Shown piece by piece: positions 37,503-47,267 of a stretch of 64,000 bases of DNA. The position numbers were made by a program, and so were the translations under genes. Location of the stretch: the NCBI GenBank assembly GCA_009693985.1, contig SHWE01000003.1:1-64000 (forward strand). The letters run 5' to 3'. The stretch's first letter is position 1. Each line of letters begins with the position of its first letter. The stretch is from Alphaproteobacteria bacterium. GTDB taxonomy: Bacteria > Pseudomonadota > Alphaproteobacteria > Micropepsales > Micropepsaceae. The notes beneath the pieces were generated by a model, which did not search any database, was not told where the DNA came from, and saw only the letters and a program-made list of their open reading frames with translations.

Positions 37503-38780
37503 TCAATATTTCCGCATCAGCGGGATCATCGCAAGCGACGTCACCATGCAGGACAGCACAAGGAAGATCAGTCCGGCCTGGAAATCGCCCGTGCGGCTGA
37601 CGAGCACCCCGATGATGAACGGTGCGGCGGAACCGACGAGATTGGCGAACCCGGCAAAAAGGCCGAAGCCCATGGCGGTTATGCGGGCGGGAATGATCTG
37701 AAGGCTGAGAGCGAAGAGGGGGGGCGTGGCGCCGCCCCAGAAATATGCGCTCAACGCGATGCAGAGGGCCGCGGTATCGGCATTGGGCGCGACAGCGGCG
37801 AGATAGACGGACACGCCCGTCATGAATTGCGCGAAGCCGCAAACGGCGGCGCGTTTTCCCGTTCTGTCCGCGAGCCAGGCGAAAGACAGCTGGCCGACCA
37901 TCATCGCGGCGAAGGTCAGCGCCGAATAGGCCCCCGTCATCGTCAGGCTGAATCCGCGGGCCTGCTGAAGATAGGTGGGCAGCCAGCTGTTGAGGCCCCA
38001 GAGATAGATCAGCGTGCCGGAATTAAAGATCGGCAGCATCCAATACCGCCAATTGCCCGCGAGGATGCCGAGCGCTTCGCCTACGGATATGGAGGCTTCC
38101 TTGGCAGGCGTCGCGGAGACCGGGCCGCCCGGCGGGTTGTCTCTCAGGAAGAACCAGATAATGGGAAACACGATCAGCGCATTCAACGCGGCGAGCACGA
38201 AGAACGAGGCGCGCCAGCCATATTGCGCGACCAGGAAGATCACCAGCGGGAAGCCGATCATGGAGCCCAGCGGACTGCCGATGGTCCAAAAGGCGGTGGC
38301 GAGCGCTTGCTCCTTCGGCGCGAACCAGCGCTTGACCGTGGCCGTGGCGGTGCCGAATTGTGGGCCCTCGACCACGCCGATAGCGATGCGCGATGCGATC
38401 ATCAGCGAGTACGAACTGACCGATCCCATAAAGGCCATGATGAAAGCGAGCGCGGCGGCGATGGCCGAAAGCGTCCGGCGCGGTCCGAAGACATCGCCGC
38501 TGACGCTGAACAGCATGACCGAAGCGCCATAGGGAAAGACGAAAGCCGTCATCAGAAGGCCCATCAGTGCCGGATTGGCGATTCCGATCGCCTCCTGAAA
38601 CTCCCGGTTGCCGAACAGCACGGCCACGTTGATGCGGTCGAAGAACGCCGTGGTGATGGCGAGGAGCAGGATGGCGGTCACGCCCCAGCGCGCCCGGGAA
38701 TACCCCTTCGCGAGCGCTGAAACCGTCTGCGTTGCCGGGCTCGCGTCGTTCAAATGGGTCCCCTCCCGTAACCCGAGCAT
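37503..38780 (-). CDS. MFS transporter (anion:cation symporter-like)
   Basis: RWGVTAILLLAITTAFFDRINVAVL...MTAFVFPYGASVMLFSVSGDVFGPRRTL...RIAIGVVEGPQFGTATATVKRWF. Start estimated at ATG 38780. Confidence 0.88.
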   Translation of the reverse strand: MLGLREGTHLNDASPATQTVSALAKGYSRARWGVTAILLLAITTAFFDRINVAVLFGNREFQEAIGIANPALMGLLMTAFVFPYGASVMLFSVSGDVFGPRRTLSAIAAALAFIMAFMGSVSSYSLMIASRIAIGVVEGPQFGTATATVKRWFAPKEQALATAFWTIGSPLGSMIGFPLVIFLVAQYGWRASFFVLAALNALIVFPIIWFFLRDNPPGGPVSATPAKEASISVGEALGILAGNWRYWMLPIFNSGTLIYLWGLNSWLPTYLQQARGFSLTMTGAYSALTFAAMMVGQLSFAWLADRTGKRAAVCGFAQFMTGVSVYLAAVAPNADTAALCIALSAYFWGGATPPLFALSLQIIPARITAMGFGLFAGFANLVGSAAPFIIGVLVSRTGDFQAGLIFLVLSCMVTSLAMIPLMRKY

Positions 38781-38858
38781 AGATAGTGTGGTGTCCTTCC
38801 GCCAGCAGCCCCACCATCCCGGGGCGCTTTTGCGCATGGTCCCGCTATAAAATTTCAG

Positions 38859-38871
38859 CTAACAAAGTTAG
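38859..38871. promoter_or_regulatory. Candidate MarR operator
   Basis: Perfect inverted repeat CTAAC-AAA-GTTAG, 31 nt upstream of the marR ATG, in the divergent MFS/marR intergenic region. Confidence 0.5.
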
Positions 38872-38902
38872 TTTGGAGACACAGTTCGCAAAGAATGGTC
38901 AC

Positions 38903-39433
38903 ATGCGCGTCATCGACGCCGCGCGCCTGGAGAAGCGCCGCGAGAAGGCCGTGAAGGCCCGCGGGACGGAAGACCGGCATGTCTATTTTTGCGGCGTCGC
39001 CGAGGCGCGCTATGTGCTGCGCAAGGTCTACCGGCTGGTGGAAGATGAAGCCAAGCGCGCGGGGCTCGATCCGCTGGCGCATCAGGCGCTCATCCAGATC
39101 TACGGCAGCGACGAGCAGATGCTGCGGGTCAAGGAAGTTGCGGAGCGGCTCGACATCACCGCCGCTTTCGCTTCCAGCCTCGTCAAGATGCTGGACGGCA
39201 AGAACTACGTTGCCCGGTCTCGCGACAAGCACGACAATCGCGTCATCTGGGTCAAGATAACAAAAAGCGGGCGCGACCTTCTTCATCGCATCGACGAGCA
39301 GGTGCAAATCCACGTCGATTATTTCACCCGCGGATTGACGCCGCATCAGACCGAAGCCGCGCTTTCCATCCTGATGTTCTACGCCGGCGCATCCTTGCGC
39401 CAAGCGCCGAAACGGGCCGGGCGGGGAGAATAA
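38903..39433 (+). CDS. MarR-family transcriptional regulator
   Basis: MLRVKEVAERLDITAAFASSLVKMLDGKNYVARSRDKHDNRVIWVKITKSGRDLL winged-HTH signature; start at ATG 38903. Confidence 0.88.
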   Translation: MRVIDAARLEKRREKAVKARGTEDRHVYFCGVAEARYVLRKVYRLVEDEAKRAGLDPLAHQALIQIYGSDEQMLRVKEVAERLDITAAFASSLVKMLDGKNYVARSRDKHDNRVIWVKITKSGRDLLHRIDEQVQIHVDYFTRGLTPHQTEAALSILMFYAGASLRQAPKRAGRGE

Positions 39434-39440
39434 AAGATGA

Positions 39441-39457
39441 GTAGACAAAGCTAGTTG
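39441..39457. promoter_or_regulatory. Candidate second (degenerate) MarR operator upstream of the hpaC-like gene
   Basis: GTAGACAAAGCTAGTTG resembles CTAACAAAGTTAGTTTG at 38859-38875. Confidence 0.3.
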
Positions 39458-39495
39458 AGTGACATAAAATTAACCCTATGATATAGGCGCTTTCC

Positions 39496-40005
39496 ATGCC
39501 GGCAGAAGATTTGACGTTCCGCAACGCCATGCGGCTGCTCGCCGGGGGCGTCACCATCATCGCCACCACATGGGAAGGCGAGCGTAGCGGGTTGACCGCG
39601 ACGGCGGTGTGTTCGCTCGCGCTCGGTCCGGCGCGGGTGCTCGCTTCGGTCAATGTGCAGGGACTTACCTATGAACTCGTGTCCAAGAGTCGAATCATGT
39701 CGGTGAACATGCTCGCCGCCGATCACGCAGGCCTCGCGGAGCGCTTTGCAAGACGGCGCGAAGGAAACGGCGAAGATCGTTTTGCCGGCTCCGACTGGCG
39801 CGAATGCAAGACGGGAGCGCCGGTGCTTGCCGATGCGCTCGCGGCCCTCGATTGCCGCGTGACGGACATCGTGCCGATCGACAGCCACGCCATTCTTATC
39901 GGCACGGTCGAGGACATTCTGTTCGGTCCGCCCCGTCAGCCGCTGATCAATTTCGAAGGCGGCTTCACCTCGATTGCCAAAGATTTTCCGGAAAGAACGA
40001 CATGA
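39496..40005 (+). CDS. Flavin reductase, HpaC-like
   Basis: FRNAMRLLAGGVTIIATTWEGERSGLTATAVCSLALGPARVLASVN; INFEGGFTSI. Confidence 0.87.
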   Translation: MPAEDLTFRNAMRLLAGGVTIIATTWEGERSGLTATAVCSLALGPARVLASVNVQGLTYELVSKSRIMSVNMLAADHAGLAERFARRREGNGEDRFAGSDWRECKTGAPVLADALAALDCRVTDIVPIDSHAILIGTVEDILFGPPRQPLINFEGGFTSIAKDFPERTT

Positions 40006-41492
40006 ACGATGTGAAGTCCTCCATCGCGTCCGTTCGGTCCATGCGCAGCGGAGCCCAATACCTCGACTCGATCCGCGCCGACGGGCGGAAGGTCTATCTC
40101 GACGGCGAGGCGGTAAGTGACGTCACTACGCATCCGGCGTTGCGTGGCGCCGCGCGTTCGATCGCGCGCCTCTACGACGTTGCCGCCGATCCGGCGAATG
40201 CCGAATTGATGACGTTTACGTCGCCCAAAGGCAGTCCGGCTTTACGTTGCTACCACATCCCCAAGACGCCGGTCGATCTGGCGGCGCGGCGCGGCCTCTC
40301 CACGCGCTGGGCGGAAGAGAGCTTCGGCTTGATGGGGCGAACGCCCGATCATGTCGCGGGGTTCCTCGCCGGCTATGCGGCAAAGCCCTCGGTCTTCGCC
40401 GAAGCGGGACAGCAATATGCCGATAATGTCGTGCGCTATTACGAGCATGCGCGCGACAATCATCTTTATCTTTCCTACGCCATCGTGCCACCGCAGATCG
40501 ATCGCTCCAAGCCCGCGCACAAGCAATCCGATCCGACACTTCACGCGGGCGTGGTCAAGGAGCGCGACGACGGCATCGTGCTGAAGGGCGCGCAACAATT
40601 GGGGACGGGCGCCGTGTTCTCGGACGCCATCTATATAAGCTGCATCCATCCTTTGACGCCGGGCGATGAAGCTTATGCTTTCGCCGTTGCCGTACCCGCC
40701 AATGCGCCGGGCGTGAAGATCTTCCCGCGCCGGTCTTATGCATCGGGCGCGCCCAGCAGCTTCGATTATCCGCTCTCCAGTCGGTTCGACGAGCTCGACG
40801 CGCTGATCGTGCTCGACGAAGTGTTCGTGCCGTGGGAAAACGTATTCTGCTATCGCAATTTGCAGCTTTGCCGCGACCAATGGTGGCGAACGCCGTCGCA
40901 TTCCTACGGCAATCATCAGGCACAAATACGTTACAGCGTGAAATTGCGCTTCCTGCTCGGGCTCACCAAGCGGCTCGTCGAGATCACCGGCGTCGACGCT
41001 ATGCCGCCGGTGCAGATTCAACTCGGCGAGATGGCGGCCTTCGCGACCATCGTCGATTCCATGGTCAAGGCGCAGGAATCGCAGGCGACGGTCGATGCCG
41101 AAGGCACGGTGTGGCCGTCGAAGGCGGCGCTGTACGCCGTGATGGCGCTGCAATCGGAGATTAATCCGCGACTGCTCGACACGGCCCGCGAGCTTGCTGG
41201 CGGTTCGATCATCATGCTCCCGTCATCGCTCAAGGATTTCGAATCCCCCGAAATAGCGGCCCAGATCGAGCGCTACATCGCCTCGCCGGGATTTCCGGCC
41301 CGCGAGCGCGTCGCCGTCCTGAAGCTCGTCTGGGACCTCATCGGAACCGAATTCGCCGGCCGCCATGAGCAATATGAGAAGTTCTACGGGGGCGCCTCCT
41401 TCCTGGTGAAGCAGAACATGGCCCGTACCTATGATTTTGCTGCGGCAACCAAGATGGTCGACCGCGCGCTTTCGTTACCTGCGGAAAATTGA
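40002..41492 (+). CDS. 4-hydroxyphenylacetate 3-monooxygenase oxygenase component, HpaB-like
   Basis: RSGAQYLDSIRADGRKVYLDGEAV; DNHLYLSYAIVPPQIDRSKPAHKQ; FDELDALIVLDEVFVPWENVFCYRN; ATG overlaps hpaC stop. Confidence 0.9.
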   Translation: MNDVKSSIASVRSMRSGAQYLDSIRADGRKVYLDGEAVSDVTTHPALRGAARSIARLYDVAADPANAELMTFTSPKGSPALRCYHIPKTPVDLAARRGLSTRWAEESFGLMGRTPDHVAGFLAGYAAKPSVFAEAGQQYADNVVRYYEHARDNHLYLSYAIVPPQIDRSKPAHKQSDPTLHAGVVKERDDGIVLKGAQQLGTGAVFSDAIYISCIHPLTPGDEAYAFAVAVPANAPGVKIFPRRSYASGAPSSFDYPLSSRFDELDALIVLDEVFVPWENVFCYRNLQLCRDQWWRTPSHSYGNHQAQIRYSVKLRFLLGLTKRLVEITGVDAMPPVQIQLGEMAAFATIVDSMVKAQESQATVDAEGTVWPSKAALYAVMALQSEINPRLLDTARELAGGSIIMLPSSLKDFESPEIAAQIERYIASPGFPARERVAVLKLVWDLIGTEFAGRHEQYEKFYGGASFLVKQNMARTYDFAAATKMVDRALSLPAEN

Positions 41493-41564
41493 AGCCAAAA
41501 AGGGGCGTTGCAAAACCTGCCCCAATGCTCGACAAAACCGCAATCGAACGGGTGGGAGTAGGAC

Positions 41565-43091
41565 ATGGCGGCTGACCGCAAACCGGTCGCTTTCGGCGAT
41601 CTTCGGAACTGGATCGAGACCTTGCGCGAAAGCGGCGAGCTCAGCGAAGTTGCGGCCGAAGTCGATTGGAACATCGAGCTCGGCACCATCACGCGGCTCG
41701 CCCAAGGCACCGGCAAGGGCCCGGCGCTGCTCTTCAACAACATCAAGGATTACAACAAGAAGGATTCGCGCTGCCGTCGCATTTTCGCCTGCTCGCTGTC
41801 GAGCTACCGGCGGATCGCGATGATGTTGGGTCTTGCCGCCGACACGCATCCGCGCGACATGGTGAAAATCTGCCGCACCATCGTCGGCGGCAGCGTGCCG
41901 CCGAAGATCGTCGCCAGCGGTCCGGTGAAAGAGAACATCGTCAAAGGCAAGGACGTCGATCTCTATCAACTGCCGGCGCCGCATTGGAACCGCGCCGATG
42001 GCGGGCGCTATATCATCACCTATGCGGGGTGCGTCAGCAAACATCCCGACACCGGCGTAATGAATATCGGCGTCTATCGCGGCATGGTGACGGGCAAGGA
42101 CAAGATTTCCGTCCTGATGTACCGCGCCCAGAACATCGGCCATCACGTCACCGCCTGGCAGCAAAAGGGCGCCAAGGAAATGCCGGTCGCCTTCGTGATC
42201 GGCTGGGAGCCGTCGCTCGATTTCTGCGGCGGCGTGCCGGTGCCGGCGGGCGTGTGCGAATATGACGTGATGGGCGCGATACGCGGCGCCCCCGTCGAGC
42301 TCGTCAAATGCGAGACCGTCGATCTTGAGGTGCCGGCCACGGCGGAGATCGTCATCGAAGGCATGCTGCAATTCGATCCCGCGACCCATGAGCTGGAAGG
42401 GCCTTTCGCCGAGTTCACCGGCTATGTCGCCGGCGAGCGCGCGCCGCGCCCGACCGTGCGCGTGACCGCGATCACCCATCGCAACGATCCGATCCTGCGC
42501 GGCACCATCGAGGGCGCGTTGCCGAAGAGCTTTTCCGAGAATGCCTTCACCAGCTCCGTCATGCGTTCGGCGATTGCCTGGAACGTGCTCGACCGCGCCG
42601 GCGTGCCGGGCGTTACGGACGTCTGGGGCCCGCCGGTGCAGATGGGCGTGAACCTCAACGTCGCCATCAAGCAGACCTATCGCAATCAGGCCAAGCAGGT
42701 GGCGAACGCGCTGTGGGGCAGCTCCGCCGCCCATGTGCGCTACAAGCATGTCACCGTCGTCGATGAGGACATCGACATCCACGATTATTCGGCGGTCGAT
42801 TGGGCCATCGCCTATCGTGTGAATGCGGGCGAGAACGATATCGTCATCATGCCCTCGACCTTTGGCGTCGGCCTCGATCCTTCGACGCGCAAGCGCGACC
42901 GCAACATCGGCATGTACGGCACGGGCAAATGGAACCGCGTGCTGATCGACGCGACCATCAATCTCGATTACGACCCCGATCCCGATTTTAACGGCGCGCG
43001 CTTCCCGCCGACCGTGTGGCCGTCGCCCGAGGACGAGAAGGCGGCGTTAGCGCGCTGGAGCGAGCTCGGGCTCAAGAAGAGCGAATCATGA
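41565..43091 (+). CDS. UbiD-family decarboxylase, copy 3
   Basis: DLRNWIETLRESGELSEV; NIGVYRGMVTGKDKIS; HELEGPFAEFTGYVAGERAPRPTVRVTAITHRNDPI. Confidence 0.93.
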   Translation: MAADRKPVAFGDLRNWIETLRESGELSEVAAEVDWNIELGTITRLAQGTGKGPALLFNNIKDYNKKDSRCRRIFACSLSSYRRIAMMLGLAADTHPRDMVKICRTIVGGSVPPKIVASGPVKENIVKGKDVDLYQLPAPHWNRADGGRYIITYAGCVSKHPDTGVMNIGVYRGMVTGKDKISVLMYRAQNIGHHVTAWQQKGAKEMPVAFVIGWEPSLDFCGGVPVPAGVCEYDVMGAIRGAPVELVKCETVDLEVPATAEIVIEGMLQFDPATHELEGPFAEFTGYVAGERAPRPTVRVTAITHRNDPILRGTIEGALPKSFSENAFTSSVMRSAIAWNVLDRAGVPGVTDVWGPPVQMGVNLNVAIKQTYRNQAKQVANALWGSSAAHVRYKHVTVVDEDIDIHDYSAVDWAIAYRVNAGENDIVIMPSTFGVGLDPSTRKRDRNIGMYGTGKWNRVLIDATINLDYDPDPDFNGARFPPTVWPSPEDEKAALARWSELGLKKSES

Positions 43092-43555
43092 AGTTCAGCG
43101 GTGAACTTCTGGTGGCGGGCACTCCGCGCGAAGCCGTATTCGACAAATTGAAGGACGCGCGCTTCTTCGCGGGTTGCATTGAGGGCGTGCACGATCTCGT
43201 CGAAATCTCGCCGACCCAATACACCGCCATGTTCGAGACCAAGATCGCCTACATCAAATTCAAATTCGAAGTCTCGGTCGAGTTGACCAAAGCGGATAGT
43301 CCCGATTCCATCGCCGCCAAGATCGAAGGAAAACCGCACGGCATCGTCGGTCGGCTTTCCGCGATTTCGTCCGCGAACTTCGTCGAAAAAGATGGCGGAA
43401 CGGCGATACAATATGTCGTGGAAGCCAATCTGACGGGTCGGCTCGGCAGCATCGGCCAACCGGTGCTGAAGTCGAAAGCGAAGGAGATGGAAAAGCAATT
43501 CGTCCAAAACCTGCGCGCCGGCTTCGAAGGCAAGGGTGAGGCGCGCGCCCCATGA
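43088..43555 (+). CDS. CoxG/SRPBCC-family protein
   Basis: MKFSGELLVAGTPREAVFDKLKDARFFAGCIEGVHDLVEISPTQYTAMFETKIAYIKFKFEVSVEL; 4-nt overlaps on both sides. Confidence 0.83.
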   Translation: MKFSGELLVAGTPREAVFDKLKDARFFAGCIEGVHDLVEISPTQYTAMFETKIAYIKFKFEVSVELTKADSPDSIAAKIEGKPHGIVGRLSAISSANFVEKDGGTAIQYVVEANLTGRLGSIGQPVLKSKAKEMEKQFVQNLRAGFEGKGEARAP

Positions 43556-44424
43556 TCCCGTTCGATTGGGTGGAACCGCGAAGCTTTGCGGAAGCCGTGG
43601 CCTCCCTCGATCCGGAGGATCCGACCGTGCGGCCTGTGGCCGGCGGCACCGCGCTGATGCTGATGATGAAGGCCGGCGTCTTCACGCCCACGCGTCTCAT
43701 CAGTCTCGCGCAGATCGAGCCGCATTATTCCGCCATTACAGTTGAGAAGAACGGCGCGCTTCGCATCGGCGCCATGGCGACTCTTTCGGCGCTGGAGCAA
43801 TCATCCGCGGTGGCGGAGCATTTCCCGGTCATCACCGAAACCCTGCTTACGCTTTCCAATGTGCGCGTGCGCAACGTCGCCTGCGTCGGTGGCGCGCTCG
43901 CCCATGGCGATCCGCATATGGATTTGCCGCCGCTCTTCGCGGCGCTGGGCGCGAAGGTCCTGGTGCGCGGGCCGGCCGGCGTTCGCGAGATCGATGTCGA
44001 TTCGCTCTATGCCGGCTATTACGAAACCATGCTGGCGAAGGACGAGCTGATCGCGGAAGTCTTTGTGCCCGCCCTTAACGGCGCCAAATCCGCCTATATG
44101 AAATGCACGTCGCGTTCGGCAGACGATTGGCCGGCGCTGGGCCTCGCGGTTCGGTTTGAGGTCGAGGGGCACGCCCATATCCGCAATCCGCGGCTGGTGG
44201 TGAGCGCCGCTACCGAAAAAGTCACGCGGCTCACCCAAGCCGAGGATATTCTCAAAAATGCCGAAGCGGATTCCGTCGTGCTGAAACGCGCGGGCGAAGC
44301 GGCGGCCGAGGAAGTGACTCTGCTTGGCGATGCACATGGCTCCGCGTCCTATAAGCGCGAATTGCTGCGCGTCTATCTTGCCCGCGCGATCCGCCATGCG
44401 CTTGCCGGAAAGTCCGCGCAATGA
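43552..44424 (+). CDS. FAD-binding medium subunit of Mo hydroxylase (CoxM-like)
   Basis: VRPVAGGTALMLMMKAGVFTPTRLISLAQI; NVRVRNVACVGGALAHGDPHMDLPPLFAALGA. Confidence 0.9.
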   Translation: MIPFDWVEPRSFAEAVASLDPEDPTVRPVAGGTALMLMMKAGVFTPTRLISLAQIEPHYSAITVEKNGALRIGAMATLSALEQSSAVAEHFPVITETLLTLSNVRVRNVACVGGALAHGDPHMDLPPLFAALGAKVLVRGPAGVREIDVDSLYAGYYETMLAKDELIAEVFVPALNGAKSAYMKCTSRSADDWPALGLAVRFEVEGHAHIRNPRLVVSAATEKVTRLTQAEDILKNAEADSVVLKRAGEAAAEEVTLLGDAHGSASYKRELLRVYLARAIRHALAGKSAQ

Positions 44425-46697
44425 GCCAGATGGGCCGCTCCATCCCGCGTCTCGAAGCCCGTTCCAAGGTCACGGGCCGTGCCGAATATGTGCACAATAT
44501 GCGTGTGCCCGGAATGCTCACCGCCAAGATCTTCCGCAGCACGGTCGCGCATGGCCGCATTCTTTCCATCGATGCGGAAGAGGCGCGGGGGATGGAGGGT
44601 GTCTATGCCGTCGTCACCGGCGAAGACGTAAGGAAGATCATTCCTAACCCCTATTTCGGACCCGCCTTTCACGATCAGCCGATCCTTGCGCTCGACAAGG
44701 TGCGCTATGTCGGCGAAGCGGTCGCAGCGGTGCTCGCCTCCGATCCCCATATCGCCGAAGCCGCCGTCCAGACCATCTCCGCCGAATATGAGGAATTGGA
44801 GCCGGTGTTCGACGAGGTCGAAGCAACCTTGCCGAACTCTCCCATCGTCCATGACGAATTGAAGCCGGCCGGGACGTTCGCGGATTTGAAACATCTCGCG
44901 GGGCGCAAGAACACCAATATCGCGCTCGATTACCAATTGCGCCGCGGCGACGTCGATAAAGCCTTCGCCGCCGCCGTTCATGTCTTCGAGCACGAATTCC
45001 GCACCCAGCATGTTCTGCATGTGCCGCTCGAATCTCATGCGTCGCTGGCCATTCCGGGAGAAGGCACGCTGACGCTGCATACGTCGTCGCAAACGCCGTC
45101 TTTCGTGCGCATGGAGATCGCGCGCCTTCTCGGATGGCCGGAAAACCGCGTGCATGTGAAGGTGCCGTTCCTCGGCGGCGGCTATGGCGCGAAGGTCTAT
45201 GTGAAGGTCGAGCCGCTGGCGGTTGCGCTGGCGCTCATCGTGCGCCGCCCCGTCAAAGTTGCGCTCACGATGGAAGAGCAATTCTACACCATCACCAAGC
45301 ATCCGGTGACGTTCCGCATCAAGAGCGGCGTCGACAAGGACGGCCGCATCACCGCGCGCAAATGCGACGTGTATTGGAACGGCGGCGCCTATGCCGATAT
45401 CGGTCCGCGCGTGGCGCAGAAGACGGGCTTCACCGCGCCCGGGCCTTACGACATCGACAATGTCAGCATCGATTCCTACGAGGTCTATACCAACCGGCCG
45501 CCGGCGGGCGCGCTGCGCGGCTTCGGCGTGCCGCAACTCGTCTGGGCCTATGAATCCCACACCGATCTGATCGCGCGCGAGCTTGGGCTAGATCCGGTGG
45601 AGTACCGCCGCAAGAACATCCTTCGTGACGGGCGGCCGCACGCGACCGGCACGATCATGAAGGACGCCGGCATCGATGCGGTGCTCGATCGCATCGCCGA
45701 GCGGATGAATTGGAGCGTGGCCATCGACCGCGGCACGGGTCGTATCAAGCGTGGGCGCGGCATCGGTATCGGCTTCAAGGCCTCGATCTCGCCGACCACC
45801 TCGGGCGCCATCGTCAATGTCAGCGCCGACGGCAGCGTTGTCATCTTCACCAACACGATCGATATGGGGCAGGGCTCCGACACCGCGATGGCGCAGCTCG
45901 CGGCCGAAGTGCTCAATATCGACGCCGAGAAGGTGAAGGTCGTGCATGGCGATACCGATGCCGCGCCCTATGACATGGGCACGCTGGGCTCGCGCTCGAC
46001 CTTCCATATGGGCAACGCGGTCAAGCTTGCCGCCGAAGACGCGCGCGACAAGCTTGTCGCATTGGCCGCTGAAGTGGGCCTGCCAGCCGGCACCAATTAC
46101 GACGTCCAAGAGCTGTTCCGAAAGCGTTACGGCATGCGTGCCGGCAACATCGTCGGCGTCGGAAGCTACGTTCCGAGCTACACGCCGCCCGATCCGAAGA
46201 CAGGCCAATCCGCCAATGTCACGCCGTTCTGGATGGTGGGCGGCGCGGGCGCCGAGGTGGAGGTCGATACCGAAACCGGCCATGTGCGGGTGACCAAGCT
46301 CGTCAACGTCGCCGATGGCGGCAAGATCATCAATCCGAAAATCGCGCGCACGCAGATTTCGGGCGGCGCGATCATGCAATTGGGCTTCACGCTGACCGAG
46401 AGAATGGAGTTCGACGGCGGTCAGGTCACCAACGCGTCCTTCGCCGATTACAAGATCCCCGGTTTCCGCGATGTGCCGCCGATGGAATCGGAATTGATCG
46501 CGGCCAATCAGGAAAATGGCCCCTTTGGCGCCAAGGGTATCGGTGAGTCGGCGACCTTCGGCGTGTCGCCGGCCATCGCCAATGCGATCCATGACGCGGT
46601 GGGCGTGCGGCTGACCTCACTCCCCATCAAGGCCGAAGCGGTGTTGCGCGCCCTTCGCGCTGCGCAAGGTAATCCCCTCGCAGAGGACGAGGAATGA
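44421..46697 (+). CDS. Molybdopterin-binding large subunit of Mo hydroxylase
   Basis: SIPRLEARSKVTGRAEYVHNMRVPGML; FLGGGYGAKV; GALRGFGVPQLVWAYESHTDLIA; DMGQGSDTAMAQLAAEVL; GAKGIGESATFG. Confidence 0.93.
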   Translation: MSQMGRSIPRLEARSKVTGRAEYVHNMRVPGMLTAKIFRSTVAHGRILSIDAEEARGMEGVYAVVTGEDVRKIIPNPYFGPAFHDQPILALDKVRYVGEAVAAVLASDPHIAEAAVQTISAEYEELEPVFDEVEATLPNSPIVHDELKPAGTFADLKHLAGRKNTNIALDYQLRRGDVDKAFAAAVHVFEHEFRTQHVLHVPLESHASLAIPGEGTLTLHTSSQTPSFVRMEIARLLGWPENRVHVKVPFLGGGYGAKVYVKVEPLAVALALIVRRPVKVALTMEEQFYTITKHPVTFRIKSGVDKDGRITARKCDVYWNGGAYADIGPRVAQKTGFTAPGPYDIDNVSIDSYEVYTNRPPAGALRGFGVPQLVWAYESHTDLIARELGLDPVEYRRKNILRDGRPHATGTIMKDAGIDAVLDRIAERMNWSVAIDRGTGRIKRGRGIGIGFKASISPTTSGAIVNVSADGSVVIFTNTIDMGQGSDTAMAQLAAEVLNIDAEKVKVVHGDTDAAPYDMGTLGSRSTFHMGNAVKLAAEDARDKLVALAAEVGLPAGTNYDVQELFRKRYGMRAGNIVGVGSYVPSYTPPDPKTGQSANVTPFWMVGGAGAEVEVDTETGHVRVTKLVNVADGGKIINPKIARTQISGGAIMQLGFTLTERMEFDGGQVTNASFADYKIPGFRDVPPMESELIAANQENGPFGAKGIGESATFGVSPAIANAIHDAVGVRLTSLPIKAEAVLRALRAAQGNPLAEDEE

Positions 46698-47173
46698 GCG
46701 AGACGCGCACCATCCGGTTCACGCTCAACGGCCGCTCCGAGAGCGTCGCGATTCAGCCGCATTGGAATCTCGTCGAGTTGCTGCACCATTTCGGCCTTAC
46801 CGGCGCGCGCGAATCTTGCGGCCAGGGCTTATGCGGCGTCTGTACCGTGCTGGTCGACGATGTCGCGGTGTCGGGCTGTCTTTATCTGGCGGTGCGGGTG
46901 GACGGCAAAAAAATCACGACGGTCGAGCATCTCGATGAGGGAGGCACTCTATCGCCCGTGCAGCAGGCCTTCATCGAATGCGGCGCTTTTCAGTGCGGCT
47001 TCTGCACGCCCGGCTTCGTGCTGATGACGCACCAGCTTCTGGCGCGCAATCCCGATCCCAGCGACGACGAAATCCGCCATTATCTTTCGGGCAATCTCTG
47101 CCGCTGTGCCGCCTATCCGGAGATCGTCGAAGCGGTGAAACTCGCCGCGAAGCTCCAGAAACAAGCGCGTTGA
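46694..47173 (+). CDS. (2Fe-2S)-binding small subunit of Mo hydroxylase (CoxS-like)
   Basis: [52 protein letters not shown]. Confidence 0.94.
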   Translation: MSETRTIRFTLNGRSESVAIQPHWNLVELLHHFGLTGARESCGQGLCGVCTVLVDDVAVSGCLYLAVRVDGKKITTVEHLDEGGTLSPVQQAFIECGAFQCGFCTPGFVLMTHQLLARNPDPSDDEIRHYLSGNLCRCAAYPEIVEAVKLAAKLQKQAR

Positions 47174-47267
47174 GGCTCACGGCCCCGTTATTTCATAGGC
47201 CCGGGACGTCCGTTTGACCGGTTTCTACAACCGGCTAAGGTCTTGCCGTCTCGCATTCGGGGAATCC

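Noticed and set aside
44421-46697. Annotation of the Cox-like sets as aerobic carbon monoxide dehydrogenase
   Set aside because: The large subunits lack the form I AYxCSFR loop; called only as Mo-hydroxylase family.
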